Shown here: piece after piece, positions 18,244-27,617 of the stretch
Position numbering within the stretch: the stretch's first letter is position 1
Layout: every line of letters begins with the position of its first letter
NCBI GenBank assembly: GCA_023264735.1
Contig: JAHFVD010000038.1
Coordinates: 1 to 64,000 of the forward strand
Length of the DNA stretch: 64,000 nucleotides
DNA from: Mycobacterium sp.
GTDB taxonomy: Bacteria > Actinomycetota > Actinomycetes > Mycobacteriales > Mycobacteriaceae
Direction: 5' to 3'
Program-made: the position numbers and the translations under genes
The notes under the pieces: model-generated
Database searches by the model: none
The model's input: the letters and a program-made list of their open reading frames with translations, nothing else
What the model was told of the DNA's origin: nothing

Positions 18244-20427
18244 ATGACGCTGGGAAGCTACGACATCGTTGCGGCTGAACTGCACCGCAAGGCGATCGAG
18301 AACCTGACCAACCAGATGGCGATCGCGATGGTCCGGACGTCCGGGTCGCCCATCGTCTACGAGGCGAAGGACTTCTGCACCTGCCTGTTCGACACCGAGC
18401 CGGAGCAGCTCGGATTCTCCGGCTACGTGCTCCTCCACATCGCCTCTTCGCTCGGCGGCGTGCAGTCCATCAATGACTACGTCGACTTCGACGACCTCAA
18501 GCCGGGCGACGGCTTCATCACCAACGACCCCCGCTGCGGTGGCGCCATGCACCAGGCCGACATCGGCATCATCATGCCCTTGTTCTACCGGGACGAGCAC
18601 CTGGGCTGGGGTTTCGCGAACATGCACGTGATGGACATCGGCGGAGTGGGGATCAGCGGCTTCGCCCCCGGCGCTCGCGACGTCTATCAGGAAGGACTGC
18701 GGTTCCCGCCGACCCGGATCATCCGCGACGGCCGCATCGACAAGGGCTGGGAGCGGTTCATCGCCGCCAACGTGCGTACTCCCGGCCCGGTGCTCAACGA
18801 CATCCGCAGCATGATCGCCGCGAACAATGTCGTGGCGAATCAGCGGCTCACGCAGATCATCGACGAGTTCGGACTCTCGGACTACAAGGCGCTGAACGAG
18901 ATCAACAAGAGCCTGTCCGAGCAGCTCTTCCGGGAGCGCATCGAACGAATTCCCGACGGCACCTACACCACCACCGACTGGCACGAGTTCGACGGCCACG
19001 ATGGCGATGACATGTTGCTCGAGATGGGCCTCACCTTGACGGTGTCCGGCAGCGAGCTGAACTTCGAGTTCTCCGGCGCACCCCAGATCGGCGCCTACGT
19101 CAACTCTGCACAGGAAGCTATGGCCGGCAACTGCATGTCCGCCCTGATGGTCATGCTGGTCTACGGCGATCTGCCCGTCAACGCCGGTCTGTGGCGGCCC
19201 GTCAACGTGTCCGTGGGCGAGCCGGGCACCATCGTCAACTCACTCGACCCGGCGCCGTGCAGCAACGCTCATGCCGAGGTGGGCATGCGCGGGTGCAAGA
19301 TGACCAAGGAAGTGCTGTCTCAGGCGCTGTCGCTGAGCGATGACCCAGAACTCCGGGGCCGCGTCGCCGGGCAGGGCCACGACGGTTTCCCGGGCGCCGC
19401 CCTGTTCGGATCGAACCAGCACAAGGGCATCTCGGTGATGTTCTACACCGACAACGCTTCGGGTGCCGGCGGCGGTGCGCAGACGATTATCGACGGTCAG
19501 GACGCGTACGGCGCGACGTGCCAGACCGGGGGCGGAATCGGCGAGGTGGAGACCCACGAGGCGATGGACCCCGTGCTCTGGCTCTGGCGATCCATCGTCC
19601 CCAACTCCGGTGGCCCCGGCCTGTTCCGAGGTGGCCAAGGGATCGAGCAGGGCTGGTCCCTGCAGTACACCGATGCGCTGGCCGGGCCGGCGTTCAACTC
19701 CTGCGCGGAGGTGCCGCCGCGTGGCTTCGGAGGCGGTTTCCCTGGCAGCACGAGCACGCACTATCCGTTCAGCTCGACCAACCTGGCCGAGCTGGCGAGC
19801 CGAGGTGAACTCGGGACCAAGTCCAACCTCGTCGGCTCGAGGGAACTGGTGCGGTCCAAGATCGGCCACATGGTCGTCAAACGCGGCGACGTGCAGGTCT
19901 GGCAGAGCGGGGGCGGCGGGGGCATCGGCGACCCTTTGCTGCGCTCGCCCCAGCTGGTCGCGCTGGACTTACGCGACGGCTACATCACGGAGAAGCACGC
20001 CAACAACGCCTACGGCGTCGTCGTATCGGCCGACGGCAACCTCGACGAGGCTGCGACCAGGGAGCGACGTGTGCACCTGCGGCGCCGGCGCATCGGTAGC
20101 GATCCGCAGCGGGAAGCCGGTGTGCCCGACGATGCGGGCGTCTCCATCGTCGTGCGTATCCAGGACGGGACCCGTGTCTGGGCCTGCGCCTGCTGCGAGG
20201 ACGACCTCGGGGCGGTGACCTCCAATTGGCGGACCGATCCGGGCGTCGCGATGCGCGAAGCGGCGCTCCACGAGCGCTTCGCCGAACTCGACATGTACGT
20301 ACGCCAACGTACCGAGATTCCTGGACTGTGCCTCCGCGAGTACTTCTGCCGGTCCTGCGCTGCGGCCCTGTCGGTCGAGGTGGTCACTGCCGGCATGGCG
20401 CCCTTGCCGTCGCCTGCTCTCGCCTAG
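18244..20427 (+). CDS. Hydantoinase B-type carboxylase subunit fused to an acetone-carboxylase gamma-like zinc domain
   Basis: Residues 1 to about 600 form a HyuB/acetone carboxylase alpha-like subunit, with the metal-site segments FITNDPRCGGAMHQAD (near residue 95) and FANMHVMDIGG. The C-terminal ~85 residues are different: WACACCEDD supplies C648, C650 and C651, NWR follows, and REYFCRSC supplies C702 and C705, then an LSVEVV strand. From memory this matches the layout of the separate zinc-binding gamma subunit of acetone carboxylase. The fusion argues for a carboxylase, not a plain hydantoinase. The start ATG is 3 nt after the HyuA stop. Confidence 0.82.
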   Translation: MTLGSYDIVAAELHRKAIENLTNQMAIAMVRTSGSPIVYEAKDFCTCLFDTEPEQLGFSGYVLLHIASSLGGVQSINDYVDFDDLKPGDGFITNDPRCGGAMHQADIGIIMPLFYRDEHLGWGFANMHVMDIGGVGISGFAPGARDVYQEGLRFPPTRIIRDGRIDKGWERFIAANVRTPGPVLNDIRSMIAANNVVANQRLTQIIDEFGLSDYKALNEINKSLSEQLFRERIERIPDGTYTTTDWHEFDGHDGDDMLLEMGLTLTVSGSELNFEFSGAPQIGAYVNSAQEAMAGNCMSALMVMLVYGDLPVNAGLWRPVNVSVGEPGTIVNSLDPAPCSNAHAEVGMRGCKMTKEVLSQALSLSDDPELRGRVAGQGHDGFPGAALFGSNQHKGISVMFYTDNASGAGGGAQTIIDGQDAYGATCQTGGGIGEVETHEAMDPVLWLWRSIVPNSGGPGLFRGGQGIEQGWSLQYTDALAGPAFNSCAEVPPRGFGGGFPGSTSTHYPFSSTNLAELASRGELGTKSNLVGSRELVRSKIGHMVVKRGDVQVWQSGGGGGIGDPLLRSPQLVALDLRDGYITEKHANNAYGVVVSADGNLDEAATRERRVHLRRRRIGSDPQREAGVPDDAGVSIVVRIQDGTRVWACACCEDDLGAVTSNWRTDPGVAMREAALHERFAELDMYVRQRTEIPGLCLREYFCRSCAAALSVEVVTAGMAPLPSPALA

Positions 20428-20439
20428 GCATCGGTCACG

Positions 20440-22077
20440 ATGTCCATTTCCCTCTCCGCACAGTCACGCTCTGCCATTGCGGCTGCACCTGCGGCCGGCT
20501 ACGAGGTCCTCGGTCTCTGGACGGGCAGCGCTGTCGGATGGCTGACCGAGCTGGCCGGGCGCCGGTGGCCGGCAAGGGAGTTCGCGCTGTTCGAGGGTCG
20601 CCGAGTGAGTTTCGGCGAACTGGCACGCTGGGTCGACAAGACGGCACAGGATCTCGTGAGCCGGGGCATCGAGCCGAGAGACCGGATCCTTGTTCAGGCG
20701 TCGAATCGTCTCGAGGTGGCAGTCCTTCAGCTAGCCTCCTGGCGCATCGGCGCGGTGGTGGTGCCGGTGGTGCCGATCTACCGCGAGCACGAGATGCGGC
20801 ACATCCTCGCCGAGTGTCGACCGGCGGCCGTCGCCACCAGCGCACGATTCGGTAGCCGCCGACCTCGGGCAGAGTTCGACTCTCTGCTCGACGAGGTGGG
20901 GTTGCACCCCAAGGCCAAGTACCTCTTGGACGGCGCCTCGCCGGGGTGGGTGTCGATTCCGGACTCCTCGCCGTCTTCGCAGGAGCCGATTCCGCTTTCG
21001 GATCCTGCCGGGCCGGCCGAGTGCTGCACGATCCTCTACACCTCCGGCACGACTTCGGCCCCCAAAGGGGCGATGCAGTCCGGGCGCGCGATCCTGTCAA
21101 ACGCCAACTCGATGCGCCTCGTGTGTGGATTTGGGCGAGACGACGTCCTGGTCACGGGTGCGCCGCTGTCCCACCTGTCCGGCTTCATCGCCGCCTGCGT
21201 GCTGCCTCTGATCGTGGGCTGCAGGGTCGTGCTGTTGCCGGCCTGGAAGCCGGATGAAGCCGTGCTGCTCATTGAGGAGGAGTGCGGCACCTTCTCCCTC
21301 GGCGCACCGGTGTTCCTCCAGGACATCGTCGAGCGCTACGAAGCCCAGACACATCCCGCTCATCGTCTGTCGATGTACATGGCCGGCGGTGCACCGACGT
21401 CCCCGAACCTGGTCCAGCGCGGTGAGGCTCTGGGCATCCGTGTTCTGCGCGGCTATGGCATGACCGAGGCGTGTGGGCCCGTGAGTATGTCGCCGCTCGA
21501 GTCCGACGTCGAGCGGCGCCAGCACTTTGAGGGACAGGTCGTGCTCGGGTCCGAAGTCGAGGCGGTGGATGCCCAGCGGGCACCACTGCCGCCGGGCGAG
21601 ATCGGTGAGCTGAGGGTGCGCAGCCCTCAACTGATGCTCGGTTATCTGCAGGCTCGGCAGACCGATGCATCGATGGATGCCGAGGGTTGGTTCTATACCG
21701 GCGACGTCGGATCGGTCGACGCAGAAGGCTGGGTCATGCTCGCCGGCCGCATCAAGGACATCATCAACCGAGGCGGGGAGAAGTTCTCGGCGAAGGACAT
21801 CGAAGCCGCGATCATGTCGCACGAGGTGGTCGCCGCTGCAGCGGTGGTCGGAGTCCCGCATGAGCGGCTGGGCGAAGCGGTCTGTGCTTTCGTGACCCTG
21901 CGGTCAGGCTGCGAGTGGGTCGGGGAACAAACCCTCATCGAGCATCTGCACGCGATGCGCCTGGCGAAGCCCAAGATCCCGGTGGAGTGGCACGTTCTCG
22001 ACGAGATCCCGATGACCGCCTCCGGAAAGGTCCAAAAGCACCTCCTGCTTGACGCCCGAAACCATTCGAACCCATAG
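20440..22077 (+). CDS. Acyl-CoA synthetase (AMP-forming), operon-encoded
   Basis: This 545-residue ANL-superfamily ligase has the P-loop YTSGTTSAPKG near residue 200, GYGMTEACGP near 340, and YTGDVGSVDAEGW followed by GRIKDIINRGGEK near 420-440. The catalytic lysine is in ASGKVQKH close to the end. It activates a carboxylic acid with ATP and CoA. In this operon the likely substrate is an acid made by the carboxylase or by the Baeyer-Villiger-type enzyme after ester cleavage. It starts 12 bp after the carboxylase subunit. Confidence 0.86.
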   Translation: MSISLSAQSRSAIAAAPAAGYEVLGLWTGSAVGWLTELAGRRWPAREFALFEGRRVSFGELARWVDKTAQDLVSRGIEPRDRILVQASNRLEVAVLQLASWRIGAVVVPVVPIYREHEMRHILAECRPAAVATSARFGSRRPRAEFDSLLDEVGLHPKAKYLLDGASPGWVSIPDSSPSSQEPIPLSDPAGPAECCTILYTSGTTSAPKGAMQSGRAILSNANSMRLVCGFGRDDVLVTGAPLSHLSGFIAACVLPLIVGCRVVLLPAWKPDEAVLLIEEECGTFSLGAPVFLQDIVERYEAQTHPAHRLSMYMAGGAPTSPNLVQRGEALGIRVLRGYGMTEACGPVSMSPLESDVERRQHFEGQVVLGSEVEAVDAQRAPLPPGEIGELRVRSPQLMLGYLQARQTDASMDAEGWFYTGDVGSVDAEGWVMLAGRIKDIINRGGEKFSAKDIEAAIMSHEVVAAAAVVGVPHERLGEAVCAFVTLRSGCEWVGEQTLIEHLHAMRLAKPKIPVEWHVLDEIPMTASGKVQKHLLLDARNHSNP

Positions 22078-22086
22078 GAGCCCTCC

Positions 22087-23841
22087 ATGAACCGTTACGA
22101 CGTCGTCATCGTCGGGGCCGGCATCGCCGGCGTCCGGTCGCTGTGGGAGATGCGCCAGCTCGGGCTCTCAGTGCGCGTCCTCGAAGCCGGCACCGGTGTC
22201 GGAGGGACCTGGTACTGGAACCGCTATCCCGGCGCCCGGACCGACAGCGAGGCGTGGACCTACTGCTTCTCCTTCGACCACGACCTGTGTCAGGAGTGGG
22301 ACTGGCAAGAGGTCTTCCCCGGGCAGCCCGAGGTGGAGAGCTACATCAACACCGCCGTCGATCGGCTGGGCCTACGGGACGACATCCAGTTCCAAACGAC
22401 GGTGGTGGCCTGCGACTACGACACGGCTTCCAGCACCTGGTGCGTCACGACCGAAGCGGGTGAGACCTTCACCAGCCGCTTCCTGATCAGCGCCAGCGGC
22501 TTGCTGCATCTCGCCCTCGATCCGCCGTTCCCGGGCCTGGAGAACTTCCGCGGTGAGTGGCTGCAGACAGCGAAGTGGCCGAAGGAGCCGGTCGACTTCC
22601 TGGGCAAGAAGGTGGCCATCATCGGGACCGGTGCCACCGGGGTCCAATTGATCCCCGTGATCGCCCGCGACGCGGCGGAAGTGACTGTCCTGCAACGCAC
22701 CGCCAACTACGTCGTGCCGACGCGCAATCATGCGATCGAACCGACCCATCGGGCGGAAATCAAACGCAACTACGACGCGATCTGGGCGCAGACCGAAAAG
22801 CAGGTCTTCGCGTTCGCGTTCGACCCTGCGGGGCGAATGTCGTCCGATGTCCCACGCGAGCAGTGGAGCCAGGTCTTCGACTACGGCTGGGAGGCAGGCG
22901 GATTCCGGTTCCTCTTCGAGACCTTCGACGACCTGCTGGTGGACGTCGAGGTCAACGCGGCGGCCTCCGAGTTCATCCAGAACAAGATCCGCGCCATCGT
23001 GAAGGACCCGGTCACGGCGGAACTACTCTGTCCCGATCACATGTACGGCGGTAAGCGGCCCCCGATGGGGATGCACTACTACGAGGCCTTCAACCGGCCC
23101 AATGTGAAGCTGGTCCCGGTGACCGAGAACCCGATTGTCGATGTGACAGAGAGCGGCGTACGGCTGGCTGACGGCACCGTCCACGAGGTCGACGTGATCG
23201 TTTTCGCGCTCGGCTTCGACGCCATGACCGGGTCGCTGGCCGCGATGAACATTCGCGGTGCAGATGGCCGTACGCTTCAAGAGGCCTGGGGTGACCAACC
23301 CCGCAGCTACCTGGGCGTGACGGTGCCGGGCTATCCGAACTTCTTCATGCTGTCCGGTCCGTTGTCACCGTTTGCGAACATCCCCGTCGTCATCGACAGA
23401 GCCGTTCGATTCATCGGTGGCGCGATCCGCTCCGCCCAGGAGCAAGGTGCTCAGGTCATCGAGCCGAGCGAAGACGCCACTGACGCGTATGTCGAGCACT
23501 GCAGGGCACTTCTCGACGCCAACGTCGTCATCAAATCGGGTGAGGGCAAACGCTCCTGGTTCATCGGTGACAACGTCGAGGGCAAGGCGCCCGGGGTGTA
23601 CTTCCACTTCGGCGGCGCCGCAAGTTATTTCGCCGAACTCAAGGGCGTCATGGAGAACGACTTCCGCGGACTGGTCTTCAGCCGAAATCCGGGTGGCAGG
23701 GCCTCCTCACTCGTTGACCCACCGTCAGCCACCGCTGACCTCGAGACGTCGGACGCAGTCCCGCCTCATGACCAGCCGGGTTCGCGCGTGCCGGTGCGAC
23801 GCGCAGACCTGGCTATGCCTTCTTTCGCCGCCGAAGGCTAA
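22087..23841 (+). CDS. Baeyer-Villiger-type flavin monooxygenase with altered fingerprint
   Basis: This 584-residue class B flavoprotein monooxygenase has a FAD dinucleotide motif GAGIAG near residue 9, then GGTWYWNRYPGARTDSE, which is characteristic of cyclohexanone-monooxygenase-like enzymes. A second Rossmann motif GTGATG lies near residue 182. The BVMO fingerprint FxGxxxHxxxWP is present as F154, G156 and W164-P165, but the histidine position is Q160. The enzyme would insert oxygen next to a ketone, making an ester or lactone with NADPH and O2. A good ribosome binding site precedes ATG 22087. It ends the plus-strand operon and converges on acetoacetyl-CoA synthetase. Confidence 0.85.
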   Translation: MNRYDVVIVGAGIAGVRSLWEMRQLGLSVRVLEAGTGVGGTWYWNRYPGARTDSEAWTYCFSFDHDLCQEWDWQEVFPGQPEVESYINTAVDRLGLRDDIQFQTTVVACDYDTASSTWCVTTEAGETFTSRFLISASGLLHLALDPPFPGLENFRGEWLQTAKWPKEPVDFLGKKVAIIGTGATGVQLIPVIARDAAEVTVLQRTANYVVPTRNHAIEPTHRAEIKRNYDAIWAQTEKQVFAFAFDPAGRMSSDVPREQWSQVFDYGWEAGGFRFLFETFDDLLVDVEVNAAASEFIQNKIRAIVKDPVTAELLCPDHMYGGKRPPMGMHYYEAFNRPNVKLVPVTENPIVDVTESGVRLADGTVHEVDVIVFALGFDAMTGSLAAMNIRGADGRTLQEAWGDQPRSYLGVTVPGYPNFFMLSGPLSPFANIPVVIDRAVRFIGGAIRSAQEQGAQVIEPSEDATDAYVEHCRALLDANVVIKSGEGKRSWFIGDNVEGKAPGVYFHFGGAASYFAELKGVMENDFRGLVFSRNPGGRASSLVDPPSATADLETSDAVPPHDQPGSRVPVRRADLAMPSFAAEG

Positions 23842-23936
23842 AGCGGCAAGGCTACCGTGGCCGCGCCACCTGCACTGCTGGTGGACAGCGAATCTGACGC
23901 AAGGCGTTTTCAGTCGATCGGCTTTCGGCGACCGCG

Positions 23937-25913
23937 CTACCGCTGCGGAACGACCGCCTGCGCGCCGGTCGCCATTGAGACGAAAGGGGCCAACGAGTCC
24001 GGGTTTGCCAGCGCCGATGTGCTGACCGCGCGGTCGACCTGGACGCCGCCCAGTATCCGGCGCACCGGCACCTCACACTTCTTGCCGTTGAGCGTGCGGG
24101 GAATGTCGCCTACGGCGACGAACCGATCAGGCACGTGTCGTGGCGACAGCTGAGTACGCAGCGCCGCCCGCAAGCGCGGTTCGACGCTCTCGACGGTGGC
24201 GCCGGGGGCCAACACCAGGAAGCACAACAGCTCGCCGTCGTCGCGGTCGAGTGCGGAGGTATCGATCGCCAACGAGTCGGTCACTTCCGCGAAGCTTTCG
24301 ATGACCGCGTACAGCTCGGCGGTACCGAGCCGGACGCCGCCCCGGTTCAGTGTGGCGTCGCTGCGCCCGTAGATCACCGCCGAGCCCCGTGGGGTGATCT
24401 CGATCAGGTCACCGTGGCGCCACGTGCCCGGATAGTCCGCGAAATAAGCGTCCCGCAGCCGCGACCCGTCTGGGTCGTTCCAGAGCGCCACCGGCATCGA
24501 CGGCATCGGACGGGTCAACACGAGTTCACCGATCTCGCCGATCACCGAGTTGCCATCCTCGTCGAAGGCCTCGACCGCTGAACCTAAAGTACGGCAGGAC
24601 AATTCACCACGCCACACCGGAACTGTCGGCGAACCGCCGATGAAGGCCGAACACACGTCGGTACCTCCGGACGTACTCACCACAGGGACTCCCGCTCGGA
24701 CCGCGTCACGGACCCAGTCGAAGCACTCCACTGCCAGCGGCGCGCCTGTAGACGCGACCATACGCACAGCACTCAAGTCGTACTCGTCGCCTGGTCGCAA
24801 TCCGGCCTTCATGCCCGATCCGAGGTACGCAGCCGAGACGCCAAAGACGTTGATGCGATACCGTTGTGCCAGCGACCACAGCGCTGATTGGTGAGGGAAA
24901 CCCGGGCTGCCGTCATACAGCACCACCGCCGCGCCGCACAGCAGGCCGGACACGATCAGGTTCCACATCATCCAGCCGGTCGTGGTGAACCAGAACAGCC
25001 GCTCCCCGTCGCGCACACCGAACTGCAACCGCAGCGATTTGAGATGTTCCAGCACGATGCCACCGTGTCCGTGCACGATGCCCTTGGGCAGCCCGGTGGT
25101 ACCCGAGGAATAGAGCACCCAGAGTGGATGCTCAAAGGCCACCGCCTCAAATTGCAGCGGTTCGTGGTGCGCGGTGAGGTCCGACCAGGTCACCACGTCG
25201 GCCATCGCGTCGTGCCCCACGTAGTCCACCACGACCATGGCCCGCACGGTCGGCAGATCGGCTCGTAGCGCGGCCAGCGTCGTTGTGACGTCGAACCGCT
25301 TGCCGCCGTAGAGATAGCCGTCGAATCCGATCAACACTGTGGGTTCGATCTGTCGGAACCTATCGAGGACGGCGCGGACGCCGAAGTCGGGCGAACAACA
25401 TGACCACGTGGCGCCGAGGCTCGCGGTCGCCAAGAAGGCGACGACTGTCTCGACAGCATTCGGTGCGAGGGCCACGACACGATCGCCGGGCCGGACACCC
25501 AGATTGCGCAGACCCACCCGCGCTCGGGCGACCTCGTCTCGCAACTGGCCATAGGTGACGGACCGCTCAAACCCGCCCTCGCGCACCGCGATCAACGCGA
25601 CGTCGTCGTCGGCGCCGCCCCAGTTCGGAAACAAAGCATGTTCGGCGTAGTTGAGAGTCGCTCCCGGAAACCACTTCGTGCCTGGCATGCCGTGGTCCTC
25701 CAGCGTGCAATCCGGCGCGGAGTGGAAGCGCACGCCGAGGTGCTCAGCCAGTGATGACCAGAAGGTCTCGAGGTCATCCACCGAGAACGCGTGTAGTGCG
25801 GCATAGTCCAGGGGATCAACGGCACTGCGCCCGGGGATCGACCGCGCGAACTCGGCCATAGCGCTGTGCTGTGCCTGGACGGGGTCGGGTGTCCAGATCG
25901 GCTCCTCGATCAT
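23937..25913 (-). CDS. Acetoacetyl-CoA synthetase
   Basis: This 658-residue AMP-forming ligase has the long N-terminus typical of acetoacetate-CoA ligase, with the WFPGATLNYAEH segment at 81-92. The phosphate loop YSSGTTGLPKG is at 268-278, the GTDVCSAFIGG region near residue 425, and the C-terminal catalytic lysine segment LNGKKCEVPVRR near residue 615. It converts acetoacetate, or a close beta-keto acid, to the CoA thioester. Acetoacetate could come from the HMG-CoA-lyase-like enzyme of the same regulon or from the carboxylase of the facing operon. Its ATG overlaps the TGA of the upstream ligase (ATGA). Confidence 0.88.
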   Translation of the reverse strand: MIEEPIWTPDPVQAQHSAMAEFARSIPGRSAVDPLDYAALHAFSVDDLETFWSSLAEHLGVRFHSAPDCTLEDHGMPGTKWFPGATLNYAEHALFPNWGGADDDVALIAVREGGFERSVTYGQLRDEVARARVGLRNLGVRPGDRVVALAPNAVETVVAFLATASLGATWSCCSPDFGVRAVLDRFRQIEPTVLIGFDGYLYGGKRFDVTTTLAALRADLPTVRAMVVVDYVGHDAMADVVTWSDLTAHHEPLQFEAVAFEHPLWVLYSSGTTGLPKGIVHGHGGIVLEHLKSLRLQFGVRDGERLFWFTTTGWMMWNLIVSGLLCGAAVVLYDGSPGFPHQSALWSLAQRYRINVFGVSAAYLGSGMKAGLRPGDEYDLSAVRMVASTGAPLAVECFDWVRDAVRAGVPVVSTSGGTDVCSAFIGGSPTVPVWRGELSCRTLGSAVEAFDEDGNSVIGEIGELVLTRPMPSMPVALWNDPDGSRLRDAYFADYPGTWRHGDLIEITPRGSAVIYGRSDATLNRGGVRLGTAELYAVIESFAEVTDSLAIDTSALDRDDGELLCFLVLAPGATVESVEPRLRAALRTQLSPRHVPDRFVAVGDIPRTLNGKKCEVPVRRILGGVQVDRAVSTSALANPDSLAPFVSMATGAQAVVPQR

Positions 25914-27511
25914 CGCAAACTCTCCGACGTTGTTGGTGAATTGAGAGTGCGCTGGTCACCGACAAGGAAACTGAACTGCTCGCGCAGTATCCGCTTGAGC
26001 ACCTTGCCTGTCGGGTTTCTGGGGAGCTGGTCGACGAATGAGAACGTCTTGGGGTGTTTGTAGCGGGCGAGCAGGCCGTCAAGGTGTGCACCGAGATCAT
26101 GCTCGTCGAGTTCAACGTTTGGGGCTCGGACGACCACGGCGTGGACAGCCTCTCCCCACTTGGGATGTGGGCGTCCGATGACGGCGCACTCGGCGACGCC
26201 GGGATGGCTAGCCAATGCGGCCTCGACCTCGATACTCGCCACGTTGTATCCGCCGCTGATGATGATGTCCTTGAGTCGGTCGACGATGGTGATGAAGCCG
26301 TCCTCATCGACGACGGCCACGTCACCCGTCTTGAGCCAGGGGCCTTCGTGCGCCGCGGCCGATTCCGCGGGCATGGCGAAGTACCCGGCCGATACGCAAT
26401 CACCCTGCAGCCAAAGCTCTCCCGCCGTTGCGCCGTCTGCGGGCACTTCGTTGCCGTCGGCATCGGTGATCCGAGCCAGCAGGTGCGTGTGAGGTCGTCC
26501 CAGTGAACCGAGTTGTCGGATCTGCTTTTCGGTCCCGTTGGGATGTTGGTTCTGGGGAGAGAGGAACAGCCCGCAGGAGAAGGTTTCGGCCATGCCGAGT
26601 GTCGGATACAGGCAGTCGCCCAGAGACGCGCGCGCAGCGACCACCAACTCGCGGGTCAGAGGAGCACCCCCCAGCACGACGCACCTCAGGCTCGAGGTGT
26701 CGACGTGCTCGATGTCGGGGTGAGCCAGCACCGCTTCGATCATGGTCGGCACCGCGACGGTGTGGGTCACACGGTAGTCGCGGATCGCCCGAAGGAACGA
26801 GTCCGCCTTGAATCCGGGCAACACCACCGACCTGCCGCCCTTGAGGAAGACGGGATGGACGTGAGAGGGTCCACCAGCGTTGAGATACTGGGGAATGCAC
26901 TGCAGGTTGGTGTCATGCTCGACAACCGGGTAGTCCGCAAGCCACCCGAAGATCGCCGACATCGCATTGCCCTGGGTGAGCACGGCAGCCTTGGACCTGC
27001 CGGTCGTACCGCTGGTAGGGCAAAGCATGTACGCGTCGTCGGCAGTCGCATTACAGGGCCCCGAACCAGCCTCCTCCGAGGCGATCAAGTGCTCGAGATC
27101 CAGGTCAAAACGGTGATCACCCCCGAACCCGATCACGTTGCGCACCAAAGGAGTCGAGGAAAGCCACTCTCGAGCGGCTGCCTCATCGGCCGCGTGCACC
27201 AGCACCGCGGCCGGCTCCACGTAGTTGACGTACGCCCTGACTTCCGAAACGGACGATCGCAGGTTCAGTGGTGCACCGACGATCCCGCTCTTCGCGCACG
27301 CAAAGTAGTACTCCACATACTCGACACAATTCGGAGCGAACATGGCCAACCGCTCACCCTTGGTCACTCCGAGTCGACGCAATGCACGCGCAAGTCGATC
27401 GGTGCGCTGGTTGAGTTCGGACCAGCTGATGGTGCGAGTCGTCGGATCGATGACCGCGTCGCGATCACCGTAGTACTCCGCGTTGCGTCGAGCGATGTCA
27501 CCGACCAGCAT
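25910..27511 (-). CDS. Fatty-acid/acyl-CoA ligase (FadD-type)
   Basis: This 533-residue AMP-forming ligase has the P-loop PTSGTTGRSKA near residue 168, GMAETFSCG near 310, KTGDVAVVDEDGF near 400 and GRLKD-like DRLKDIIISGGYN after it. The terminal lysine is in PTGKVLKR. It activates a carboxylic acid entering the pathway, plausibly the ring-opened acid made by the 6-oxocamphor-hydrolase-like enzyme. It overlaps acetoacetyl-CoA synthetase at its 3' end and follows the flavoprotein gene by 106 bp within the second minus-strand operon. Confidence 0.86.
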   Translation of the reverse strand: MLVGDIARRNAEYYGDRDAVIDPTTRTISWSELNQRTDRLARALRRLGVTKGERLAMFAPNCVEYVEYYFACAKSGIVGAPLNLRSSVSEVRAYVNYVEPAAVLVHAADEAAAREWLSSTPLVRNVIGFGGDHRFDLDLEHLIASEEAGSGPCNATADDAYMLCPTSGTTGRSKAAVLTQGNAMSAIFGWLADYPVVEHDTNLQCIPQYLNAGGPSHVHPVFLKGGRSVVLPGFKADSFLRAIRDYRVTHTVAVPTMIEAVLAHPDIEHVDTSSLRCVVLGGAPLTRELVVAARASLGDCLYPTLGMAETFSCGLFLSPQNQHPNGTEKQIRQLGSLGRPHTHLLARITDADGNEVPADGATAGELWLQGDCVSAGYFAMPAESAAAHEGPWLKTGDVAVVDEDGFITIVDRLKDIIISGGYNVASIEVEAALASHPGVAECAVIGRPHPKWGEAVHAVVVRAPNVELDEHDLGAHLDGLLARYKHPKTFSFVDQLPRNPTGKVLKRILREQFSFLVGDQRTLNSPTTSESLR

Positions 27512-27617
27512 CAGAAATGCTCCTAGCGCACTTTGATTGTCCCGCAGCGTCTTTCCGGATCCGAGCGACGAGAATGCTTTGCGACCGGTCCGGTGCCGGC
27601 TACCGCCGACCGCCCGC

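Noticed and set aside
16133..20427. Plain hydantoinase or 5-oxoprolinase
   Set aside because: The fused gamma-like zinc domain and the ketone-directed neighbours fit a carboxylase better, though only an assay would settle it.
23842..23936. CCACC/GGTGG hairpin between the convergent BVMO and acetoacetyl-CoA synthetase genes
   Set aside because: The 5-bp stem is too weak in such GC-rich DNA to call a terminator with confidence.
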